A DNA stretch of 64,000 bases from Kappaphycus alvarezii (lineage: Eukaryota; Rhodophyta; Florideophyceae; Gigartinales; Solieriaceae). Positions 56,702 through 64,000 of the stretch are shown here, piece by piece. The stretch spans positions 310,001 through 374,000 of the forward strand of contig NADL03000458.1 of assembly GCA_002205965.3 (NCBI GenBank), given 5' to 3'. The translations under genes were made by a program, and so were the position numbers. A model generated the notes under the pieces. The model was not told the origin of the DNA. It saw only the letters and a list, made by a program, of their open reading frames with translations, and searched no databases. Numbering within the stretch: position 1 is the first letter of the stretch; each line of letters opens with the position of its first letter.

Positions 56702-57139
56702 TATTAGTGTAGTTATTTTCTTTCGCCTCTGCTGACAGCTTACAGCTAGCAAAGAGGCTTACAGACTTCTGTTAGTGTAGTTTACTGTACAACCTAGAAC
56801 TTGACCGTTACGATTTTGCACTGTACTGTTCTGTAAGCTTGAGCTGATCATCTTTAGATCAGCTCAAGCCGGTTTAGGTTTAGCGTCTCACCGTCGTCTA
56901 CATGGCTTCTGGAAACTTCCTTCGATTGTCCGGAAGCACCAGTCGACTCCCCTTGAGGTCAACATAAGCCACGGTCTCCCTCTATGTTCTGTCTGAGTAG
57001 AGTCCCTCACCACCTTCTCTCCTCTCAACTCTCTTTCTTGGTCCCTCACTGCTTCTCTCTCTCACTCTCTCTTTCACTCTACTTTTCTCATTCCTTCCAT
57101 CTCTCTCTCCCTCGCTCCATCTTCTCCTCCCCTCCATCA
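56702..57139 (+). repeat. copia-2 3' LTR
   Basis: 438 bp, starts TATTAGTGTA (TG changed to TA) and ends CTCCATCA, followed by the CAAGA duplication at 57140-57144. Confidence 0.9.
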
Positions 57140-57144
57140 CAAGA

Positions 57145-57440
57145 AATATAATTTTTTGATTTAAGTTTTGTCTCTCCCGCGCTCAAGTCACACCTCTGCC
57201 TAAAGTAGTCTGGTCCTCGGATTCGCTACAGATGGGTGCTACATCGGAATGTGCGGCGATTGCGTTTCAATAATATCATATTCTAATATGAAGGAATTGG
57301 TCCACTGAGCGCACATTTTGCGGGTCCTATCTGGATGCAAGGGGTAATGCAATGTGTTGTTTTGTTCATTTTCTTCAATCATGTGCTCTGAACTCACTTT
57401 CGAACGAACTCCTTCTATTCATTTTATTTTCTGTATTGTT
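57145..57440 (+). pseudogene. DIRS-2 tyrosine recombinase, 3' part
   Basis: Continues directly from 49836: FKFCLSRAQV, VVWSSDSLQMGATSECAAI, NWSTERTFCGSYLDARG. Compared with DIRS-1, HSLRMG is DSLQMG, so the catalytic His and Arg are both gone. The Tyr of SYLD is kept. A TGA replaces a Trp just after the junction. Confidence 0.8.
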
Positions 57441-58080
57441 TAATTCGGTGGAATGATTGGAACTTTATGGGCTATTATGATAAGGGGGGTTGAAAGTGGC
57501 TGAGAGTTACAAATAATCTAAGTCTAGTTGTCACGGCTGTATCTATGTAAGTATGTATGTAAGAAACTCTGATGTATGCCACGTATACAAATTATCGCTC
57601 GCGTAAAGAGACATAGAGTACGATCACAACCAATTTAACAGGGATATATGACCGTCAACTTGGAAATCTCTGCCTCAACTTCTGTTTCCTCAAGTTTCGC
57701 TCGCTCTCTCGCCTCCCTTCCTCCATTCATCCTTCATCAGTCACAAATCGTCGCTGTTCCTTGTTTCAATTCATTTATATTATTGAGATATTTTTCCTTT
57801 ACATGTGTAATATCATCCTTTTGTGTCCCTTGCTCTCTCGTCGCATTTTTACCATACCGCTTGCGAGCATGTTAATACTTACACTGCATTGACCTTAAGA
57901 TTTTGTTGCATCCACAAGACAGCTTGTCAAGTTTGCGGTTGCTAAATTGGCTGCCAACCGATCTCTCAGTCCTCTGAACAAAAATGCCAGAAGAAGGCTT
58001 TAGCAATCATTTCATGTTACAGAAACGGACTAAACGGCCTGTAACTGTTCAGAAGCACATATGCGCCCCCGATACAGCTC
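57441..58080 (+). other. DIRS-2 3' non-coding region
   Basis: Follows the DIRS-1 3' region in order but diverged, without the GA-rich array of DIRS-1. Landmarks: tttaattcggtggaatgatt, gtcacggctg, gtacgatcac, aacaggg, agaaggcttt, catttcatgttacag. Confidence 0.65.
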
Positions 58081-58779
58081 TCTCTGGGAAGAGTGGACTC
58101 CGAAATGCTAACGAAACTTGTGAAAATTGGAGATATCTCATTTTTTAGCGTGATTTGGATTGTGATGCTAGCACCCTAACCATCTCATGTTAATAGTCTG
58201 TTCCGTTTTTTGACTCTCGTGACCCTCTTGGCTTCTTAATCTATTTCGAGGCGGCTACTGACGTTGTATAGGAACGGGAACGCGGGGTCTGTTATACCGT
58301 ACGCCATATTTTAGTAAGCATTATCTTTAGTGTTTGATCAATTGTACTTCTGTTTCTCTATTCTTTAGTTCATGCAATTAAATACTTTTTCGGACAACAC
58401 AAAAATTCGTTTTCGACGGAGATGTAGTGTCGTACTACTGTAATTATCTACGGATAGAGAATGAATTTTTTCAGAGTAACTATCACGGTAGAATCTTAAT
58501 GATTACTTGGGGAACCATTTCGTATTATTGATGAAGTAATATTGGAAGACTCCGGATATCACAAATCATAATTTACTACGTATTATTTTTTTAATTAAAG
58601 CACGCCACTGCGCGCTTTTGCTACGTAGCAAATGGTCTCTAGCTCTCAAAGGGGGCTTGGAAGCAAGGATCAAGTCGTAGCAAATCCTGACTTCTAGCAA
58701 TTTTGCCACAAAATCAGACCATTTTTCGCAGGAGTGGAATGGAATGTTGTGTAAGACCGTTGTTCAGACCTATCTACCA
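58081..58779. other. No gene recognised
   Basis: AT-rich. A 16-nt perfect palindrome TTTGCTACGTAGCAAA at 58617-58632. No other structure that I can support. Confidence 0.4.
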
Positions 58780-59410
58780 GACACGATTCGCCCTCGATCC
58801 CATCCCCCATCCGCTGCACCCACATCCATCCACGAGCGTGCACCCACCTCCGTCTCCAATCTACTGCATGCACCTCTATCCGTAGTCGTACAACCACTTC
58901 CGTCCCTACTCGTGAGCCCACCTCCATTCGCAATCGTGCACGAACATCTATCCCCAATCAACTGCACGCACCTCAATTCGCAATCGTGAACGTACCTCCA
59001 TTCGCAATCTAACGCAAGCACCTGTGTCCCTAGTCCTGCACTACTCCCATCCCGAATCGGGCACCCACATTCATCCTCAATCAACTTCGTTCACCTCCAT
59101 CCCTAATCAGTGCACTTGCATCCATCCCCAGTCGTGCACCCACCTCCACCAGCGCTTTCGAATCAACATTCATCCGCAATCGTGCACCCACCTCCATCCG
59201 CACATACCTGCTTCCCCAATCCACTGCATCAACCTCCTCCCACACTCGTGAACCCGCACCCATCCCCAATACACTGCAACCACCTCCACCGGCACTTTTG
59301 AACCCACATCCATCCCTCCGTGTGAACCCACATCCATCCGCACTCGTGAACCCACATCCATCCTCAATCGTGCACCTACCTCCATCCTCAATCCACTGCA
59401 CCCATCTCTG
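58780..59410. repeat. Degenerate minisatellite, ~24-bp unit
   Basis: About 25 imperfect copies of a unit close to cacccacctccatccgcaatcgtg, with hybrid units (ccccaatcaactg, ctcgtgaac). All frames stay fairly open through it because the unit length is a multiple of three, so the Arg/Gly/Asp-rich and Pro/His-rich open frames here are repeat artefacts. Confidence 0.85.
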
Positions 59411-59806
59411 TTACTACTTCAATCTTGCTTCTCTGTTCTCGTCCTTGACGTGGATGAAGGAAATACTACCACCAATAATGGACTGCAACCAGCTGCTGGT
59501 GAGTTTGCACTACAAGACGTTGGACAAAACTAACAAGCGGTGGGGAAGTAAGATGCAAGTCCTTTACATGTCTGGTATCTACACGAAGATGACGACTTGG
59601 ATAATTGCCCCCTTCTACTGCGGCAACTTGCATCAGCTGCAGTCACTCCAACTGATGTTGTAAAACAAAATATAAGCGGCAAATCGCTGTTGCTATTCCC
59701 TGTTGAAGGAAGAATAGGTGTATCCAGATATTAAAACCACTCCAGCCTAGCATTGAATGCATCACTGCCCAGCAGAAATAAATTGCCTATTTAGGGCGGT
59801 ACTGTC
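59411..59806. other. No gene recognised
   Basis: Flank between the minisatellite and the coding-like region. The frame of the minisatellite runs on to 59663 without motif. Confidence 0.35.
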
Positions 59807-60720
59807 TTGCGAAAAAAAGGAGGCCGCAGTGCGTTGCAAAGGGGGAACGGAGGGAGGCATGGTAATGGTTTTTTTTTCGCAGCGAACCTGAAAGCCTACT
59901 TGAGCTTTTACGTGACCACCTTCCCCTGGCCAAAGACGAATTTGAAAAGGTGGCAAGGCTACAAGAGACAGGATACCCAGCACAAGGTCGCAACTCAACT
60001 CCCTGCGAAGAAAATTTTCTGCGCTTTGTCGGACAACGCCGCCAATTGGAGATCCCAGTATACCTCCCGAGATTCTGAAAGTCAAAGAAGTTCGGAATCA
60101 GATGACAGAACGGGTAGATATTAGGGATAGAGGAGACTCAGGTAAGGAGTATACTGATGACTTTATTGAAGAAAAGGCGCGGTTTCCGTCGATTCCTACC
60201 TAGTTGCAACCACTGTCCGAGGGTGGCGGAGGAATTATTTTACCAGATATTGAAGATCAGCAATCTGGTGGGAATTACACGGCAAGCAATGAAGAGAAAT
60301 GCCATACGGATATGACTACACAACGTCTTACGTCATACCGTCCGCTAATTCGGAAGAGAAATACGATAATTAACCGGAAATTTTCTAGTTGGTTGGAATA
60401 ATTGATGCAACTCAAGCCTCAATCGTGCAGTTAAATATGCACATAGATCATGAATACAGGCAAAGGAGTATTGATCAAGATGATGATCGTAGAAAGAGAG
60501 AAGAGGAGCGCAGGGAAGGGTAGGAAAGGCGGGCCGAAGAACTTGAAATAAGAGCGGAGGAGAGGCAACATAGTGAGAGATTTATACAAGTCATGATGAT
60601 TACTTTACTCAGTCCGCGTGCTAGGGGCATGTAAACTGATCCAGACCAAAGTAGGGAGTTCTGAGCTCCACAGGTTGAGCAGAAAATGATTCGCCTCTGC
60701 ACTCATACGCGGCATGTAGC
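59807..60720 (+). pseudogene. Unclassified coding-like region with charged coiled-coil
   Basis: Plus-strand pieces 59807-60124 and 60204-60401. From ~60410 comes a strongly charged helix (DDDRRKREEERREG, one stop, ERRAEELEIRAEERQHSERF) typical of a coiled-coil near the C-terminus of transposon-encoded Gag-like or Myb/SANT-like proteins. No defining domain. It may belong to an older element cut by the gypsy-2 LTR. Confidence 0.35.
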
Positions 60721-60749
60721 TATGTAGTATCTGATTGATACCAACTATT

Positions 60750-61183
60750 TGCGAACGAAGTTTGTACAACAGCACCATGCACAACAGAACTCCTTTCCTC
60801 TCTCTTCTCTCTTCTTATACAAATCCATCTTTGATTCCAGGAAGAGCCCTGAAACGCCCTCATTCCTCACTCCGTGAAACGAAAGAGTAGTTGGGGCAAA
60901 GGAAGACAGTTGAAATAAACTCAGATGTTGACTTTGATCGATGTTGAAAAATGTTTGTTGGTTGTTCCTGCCGCTACTCGGCATCTACGACCTCTTATAT
61001 AGTGCTTTGTACCCCCCTCAATGGGTGTAAAAACACACATTACAAATAATCCGAAACGTCTAGATGCATTACAGCAATGCATAATAAAATTCTACACGCA
61101 AAATAAAAATGCCACGCTAAATAGCATTGCTGGCATATCTCAAGAGGCGTCCATAACATTCTAGTAAACACTAGATTGTTACA
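60750..61183 (-). repeat. gypsy-2 3' LTR (putative)
   Basis: On the - strand it begins TGTAACAATCTAG directly after a polypurine tract and contains a TATA box (actatataagagg, ~60990-61005 in + coordinates). It probably ends ...gttcgCA at 60750. The second LTR is outside the window, so length (~434 bp) and ends are inferred. Confidence 0.62.
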
Positions 61184-61203
61184 CTATTCCCACCTCCTCT
61201 CTA
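61184..61203 (-). promoter_or_regulatory. gypsy-2 polypurine tract
   Basis: agagaggaggtgggaatag on the - strand lies between the Pol stop (61216) and the LTR start, as expected for plus-strand priming. Confidence 0.75.
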
Positions 61204-61215
61204 TTGACGTCCTCG

Positions 61216-61638
61216 TCAATGATATTCTGGAAGTATGCCATTTTCCACGATATACTTGTGCCAAACTTCCGTAACCGTACCGTCTCGGTCCACAAAATCT
61301 CTTTTCGGCTGCCACTCAGCTTCATGAGTTGGCGCTCCTTTCATTAGAGTGAGGAATTGATATCCTCTTCCTCTCTTCCTATGCTTCAATATTCGGTCAA
61401 CGACTTGTTCTTCTCCTCCAGGCATCGGTATTGGATCGGGTCGCTCAGGCATAGGCAGCGCAATATCAGCAGGCTGGTCCTTATATGGAGTTGTGTGAAT
61501 TACATGAACAACAGGATGGATCTTGAGATGATTAGGTAGATCCAACCTCAAAGCGTTCTTTCCAATTAACTCCTTCACCATGAATGGACCATATCTTCTA
61601 GCCGTCAGCTTCTGCGTTGCCTGCGATCTGGAATACAA
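61216..61638 (-). CDS. gypsy-2 integrase C-terminus and chromodomain
   Basis: About 140 residues: LTARRYGPFMVKELIGKNAL, IHPVVHVIHTTPYKD (GPY/F module), then a chromodomain EEQVVDRILKHRKRGRGYQF, HEAEWQPKRDFVD, VTEVWHKYI. It is joined to the upstream integrase frame by a 1-base shift at ~61640-61655. The chromodomain probably targets integration to histone-marked chromatin. Separate from the main frame only because of that shift. Confidence 0.82.
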   Translation of the reverse strand: MYSRSQATQKLTARRYGPFMVKELIGKNALRLDLPNHLKIHPVVHVIHTTPYKDQPADIALPMPERPDPIPMPGGEEQVVDRILKHRKRGRGYQFLTLMKGAPTHEAEWQPKRDFVDRDGTVTEVWHKYIVENGILPEYH

Positions 61639-63629
61639 ATCCGTAAACAGAGACTATTTAACCATACTTTCGATCCAACTTGATATTGAGGAGCTTGATA
61701 CCGTTGAGAAGAGACTGCAGATTGCCTAGCTTTAGAAACTCTGTACGAGAACTTAGCATCTTCCAAGGAGTTTCGCAGTCGTGCCTTAAATTCTTCAACG
61801 CTTTCAATTGGTGTCTCTGCTCCTGAAATCATATCAAGAGGTGCCTTTGGATTATATCCCAAGTCCATTTCGAACGGCGACATTCCCAAGTCTTCAGTCA
61901 CAGAAGAGTTGTATGCAAACTCAGCAGCAGGTAACAATTCATCCCAATCATTCTGATGATACGAGCAATAACATCGTAAGTAGTTCTCAACCATACGATT
62001 CATAATCTCAGACGCACCATCTGTCTGTGGGTGACGACTGGTGGACATCTTCAACTTAACTCCGCAAAGCTTCATAACATTTTCCCAGAACTTCGAAGTA
62101 AACTTCGGGTCCCTGTCGGAAACAATATTATCGGGTAAACCATGGAGCTTGAAGATGTTGCTAAAGAACGAATTAGCGACGTCCACTGCTGTTTCATTCA
62201 CATTACAAGGAATGAAATGAACTCTTCTTGTAAGACGATCAACCCATGTCGTAACTGCATCTTTTCCATTCTTAGTCCTTGGAAGGTGAACAATGAAGTC
62301 AGTAGCCAAAGATCCCCATCTTCTCTCAGGCATCTCTAGAGATGTGGGAACTGTCATTTTCTTCTGATTCGAATCTTTTGCTTGCTGACATCGAAGACAT
62401 CCCTGAACGTAGTTTCGAACATCACGTGTCTTATGTCTCCAGTGATAGTTTGAGAGTCTCGATAACGTCTTAGCAAAAGCAAAATGTCCACTTATCTTCG
62501 AATCGTGTGCTAACTGCAATATATCCGAAACACTCTTCCTTGGAATACAAAGCTTCCTACCATACATTAGTCGTTTTCCCTCTCGCCTAAACATATGAAT
62601 TATCTTTTCAAGCTGTACTTTCTTAGTCTCATCAGAAGGCCAATTTCCATCCAAGGCTCTAACAATAGGTCCAAAGAACTGATCATCATCATAACTACTA
62701 AGGATATCGTCAAGATCAATAGATAACACTTCCACCTCATTAATGGAAGGGTTATCCATATCCTTAGAGCTAATTACATGAGGAGCTCTTGATAAAGCAT
62801 CACCAAGCACATGAATCTTTCCTTGCTTCAAGGTAATTGGAAATATTCCAAAGTTACCAAGCGTTTCGATATACCTTGCCTCTTTTCGACTCAATTTAGG
62901 CTTATTGAATAGATGCTTAAGGACTTGATTGTCAGTAATAATCTCAAATGATGAACCTTCCAAATAACATCTGAACCTTTGAAGAAAAGATATCAAACCG
63001 AGAAGCTCCCTATCATTTGCGGAATAATATCTTTCAGTAGGAGACAACTTTTTGGAATAGTATGCAATAACACGATCCTTTCCGTTTCCATCTAGTTGCG
63101 TTAAAGTTCCTCCAACCGCAAATTGTGAGGCATCCACATGTCCTCTAAAACTCTTGTTCCAATCCGGGGCAACAAGAATAGGGGCTTGGGTGATGGCTTC
63201 TTTCAACTTCTGGAATGCAACATCACACTTGTCATTCCATTTACCAACACCGATATCTTTCTTCGTCAGATCTGTCAACGGAGCCGCTATTTCCGAAAAC
63301 TTCGGAATAAACCTGCGGAAGAACTGGAGTAAGCCAATAAAACTCCTTATCTCTGTCACCGTTTTAGGCTTCGGCCATGTCTTCAAAACCTCAACTTTCT
63401 CTGGGTTAACACGAAGACCATCTTTACCGACTATGAAGCCCAAGAACTCAATCTCCGTTTTCAGAAAGTCACATTTCTTTGGAGAAACATAAAGCTCATG
63501 TTCTTGCAGGCGACTTAGCACTATTTCCAGATGCTTGAGATGGCTTTCTTCGTCCATGCTGAATATGAGAAGATCATCGATGTACACAACCATGAAGACA
63601 TCAATACAGTCATAGAAGATACGGTTCAT
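61605..63629 (-). CDS. gypsy-2 RT (C-terminal part), RNase H and integrase
   Basis: 674 residues open. RT palm VYIDDLLIFS (YIDD at 63573-63584), FLGFIVGKDGLRVNPEKV, IRSFIGLLQFFRRFIP. RNase H: GHVDASQFAVGGTL, YSANDRELLGLI, HVLGDALSRAPH. Integrase: HHCC zinc site (ISGHFAFAKTLSRL, GCLRCQQAK) and core DFIVHLPRTK, NIVSDRDPKFTSKFW, HPQTDGASEIMNRMVENYL, so all three D,D,E residues are present. The last ~20 residues are out of frame after the shift near 61650. Confidence 0.9.
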   Translation of the reverse strand: MNRIFYDCIDVFMVVYIDDLLIFSMDEESHLKHLEIVLSRLQEHELYVSPKKCDFLKTEIEFLGFIVGKDGLRVNPEKVEVLKTWPKPKTVTEIRSFIGLLQFFRRFIPKFSEIAAPLTDLTKKDIGVGKWNDKCDVAFQKLKEAITQAPILVAPDWNKSFRGHVDASQFAVGGTLTQLDGNGKDRVIAYYSKKLSPTERYYSANDRELLGLISFLQRFRCYLEGSSFEIITDNQVLKHLFNKPKLSRKEARYIETLGNFGIFPITLKQGKIHVLGDALSRAPHVISSKDMDNPSINEVEVLSIDLDDILSSYDDDQFFGPIVRALDGNWPSDETKKVQLEKIIHMFRREGKRLMYGRKLCIPRKSVSDILQLAHDSKISGHFAFAKTLSRLSNYHWRHKTRDVRNYVQGCLRCQQAKDSNQKKMTVPTSLEMPERRWGSLATDFIVHLPRTKNGKDAVTTWVDRLTRRVHFIPCNVNETAVDVANSFFSNIFKLHGLPDNIVSDRDPKFTSKFWENVMKLCGVKLKMSTSRHPQTDGASEIMNRMVENYLRCYCSYHQNDWDELLPAAEFAYNSSVTEDLGMSPFEMDLGYNPKAPLDMISGAETPIESVEEFKARLRNSLEDAKFSYRVSKARQSAVSSQRYQAPQYQVGSKVWLNSLCLRICIPDRRQRRS

Positions 63630-63997
63630 CAGTGACTGAAAAGTAGCAGGAGCATTGCATAGCCCATTGGCATTACAAGATACTCAAACTGTCCGTACTT
63701 CGTATTGAACGCAGTCTTTTCAATGTCCTCAGGCTTCACCCGTATCTGATGGAAACCGGTCTTCAAGTCCAACTTTGAGAAGACTCTTGCGTCACCAAGT
63801 CTGTCAAACATCTCATCTGACCTAGGCAAGGGCGCATTATTTCTTTTTGTGATTCGATTAAGTGCTCTATAATCGACCACACCTCTCAATTTGTCTTTCT
63901 CTTGGACGAAGAATAACGGTGACCCATACGGTGACTTACTTGGCCTGATCTTCTTATTTCTCAGCAAATCTTCCACATATTCTTTTGCAGCTTTCAA
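63629..63997 (-). CDS. gypsy-2 RT, N-terminal part (incomplete at window edge)
   Basis: KKIRPSKSPYGSPLFFVQEK, LRGVVDYRALNRITKR, VFSKLDLKTGFHQIRV (first catalytic Asp), FEYLVMPMG. The frame then slips at ~63663: one more base after the ggg gives the expected continuation into the next frame. The upstream part lies outside the window; 63997 is not a real start. Confidence 0.88.
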   Translation of the reverse strand: MKAAKEYVEDLLRNKKIRPSKSPYGSPLFFVQEKDKLRGVVDYRALNRITKRNNAPLPRSDEMFDRLGDARVFSKLDLKTGFHQIRVKPEDIEKTAFNTKYGQFEYLVMPMGYAMLLLLFSH

Positions 63998-64000
63998 TTC

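Larger units (their letters stand above)
49837..57139 (+). mobile_element. copia-2: complete Ty1/copia LTR retrotransposon
   Basis: 7.30 kb. LTRs of 437 and 438 bp (about 93% identical by eye), 5-bp target duplication CAAGA, primer binding site, polypurine tract, and Gag-protease-integrase-RT-RNase H order. Coding frames carry many stops and active-site changes, so it is inactive. It sits inside the DIRS-2 recombinase gene. Confidence 0.92.
49100..58080 (+). mobile_element. DIRS-2: second DIRS copy, split by copia-2
   Basis: The left part (to 49836) and right part (57145 on) together match the DIRS-1 recombinase and its 3' non-coding region in the opposite orientation. In the 3' part, the 27-nt exact match 57436-57462, the stretch after gtacgatcac at ~57618, and the stretch ending catttcatgttacag at ~58020 all follow DIRS-1 in order. 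Copia-2 (49837-57139) interrupts it, with CAAGA duplicated on both sides. The start at ~49.1 kb is approximate and the RT part is not recognised. Confidence 0.78.
61216..64000 (-). mobile_element. gypsy-2: Ty3/gypsy chromovirus, Pol region (runs off right edge)
   Basis: Pol reading right to left: RT, RNase H, integrase, chromodomain, then PPT and LTR. Only two single-base frame breaks in ~2.8 kb, so this is the youngest element in the window. Gag, protease and the 5' LTR are beyond 64000. Confidence 0.9.

Noticed and set aside
58694-59401. Several 70-105 residue ORFs on both strands
   Set aside because: All are products of the 24-bp minisatellite, whose length is a multiple of three.
1-64000. 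CRISPR arrays, operons, rRNA genes or phage
   Set aside because: No regular spacer-repeat arrays, bacterial gene spacing or rRNA sequence; all signs are eukaryotic.

Overview
The window looks like repeat-rich nuclear DNA of a eukaryotic alga, most likely a red alga (a florideophyte such as Chondrus is my best guess). The evidence is one host gene that fuses tetratricopeptide repeats to a Tic22-like plastid-import domain and has a single intron just after the start codon, followed by about 60 kb of layered, mostly decayed transposable elements. There is no bacterial gene organisation, no CRISPR array and no rRNA operon. Domain names below come from reading motifs by eye; no database search was run.

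Layout. 0.2-2.4 kb: host gene (TPR + Tic22-like), + strand. 4.1-7.9 kb: DIRS-type tyrosine-recombinase retrotransposon on the - strand (DIRS-1), abutting a hAT transposase C-terminal relic at 7.9-8.3 kb. 9.6-14.9 kb: Ty3/gypsy element with two ~240-bp LTRs and a chromodomain (gypsy-1, - strand, several stops). 15.1-36.1 kb: a composite block bounded by inverted copies of a ~26-bp motif. It holds an unrecognised + strand protein (A), a KDZ-type transposase with CXXC clusters, a PIF1-family helicase, an unrecognised - strand protein (B) and a Crypton-like tyrosine-recombinase fragment. The KDZ gene is split by about 4.6 kb of inserted DNA carrying a Harbinger (DDE) transposase and the C-terminal part of a non-LTR retrotransposon. 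The reverse-transcriptase half of a similar non-LTR element lies at 33.4-35.2 kb. 36.1-36.7 kb: second Harbinger relic.

37.5-44.3 kb: old Ty1/copia element with ~420-bp LTRs (copia-1, + strand). 44.3-49.1 kb: AT-rich DNA with no convincing gene. 49.1-58.1 kb: a second DIRS copy (DIRS-2, + strand), cut within its recombinase by a complete copia element (copia-2, 49837-57139, ~437-bp LTRs, target duplication CAAGA, primer site matching the initiator tRNA-Met anticodon arm). 58.8-59.4 kb: degenerate minisatellite. 59.8-60.7 kb: unclassified coding-like DNA. 60.75 kb to the window end: a chromodomain gypsy element (gypsy-2, - strand) that is nearly intact and runs off the right edge.

Two kinds of damage recur. 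One is the single-base loss, often in a homopolymer, in otherwise good reading frames. It occurs in the host gene (twice), DIRS-1, the Harbinger transposase and gypsy-2, and is probably partly assembly error. The other is the Trp-to-stop change, in several old elements. The host gene probably encodes a chaperone-docking protein linked to plastid protein import; everything else is mobile-element biology. The most unusual item is the KDZ + PIF1 block at 15-36 kb.
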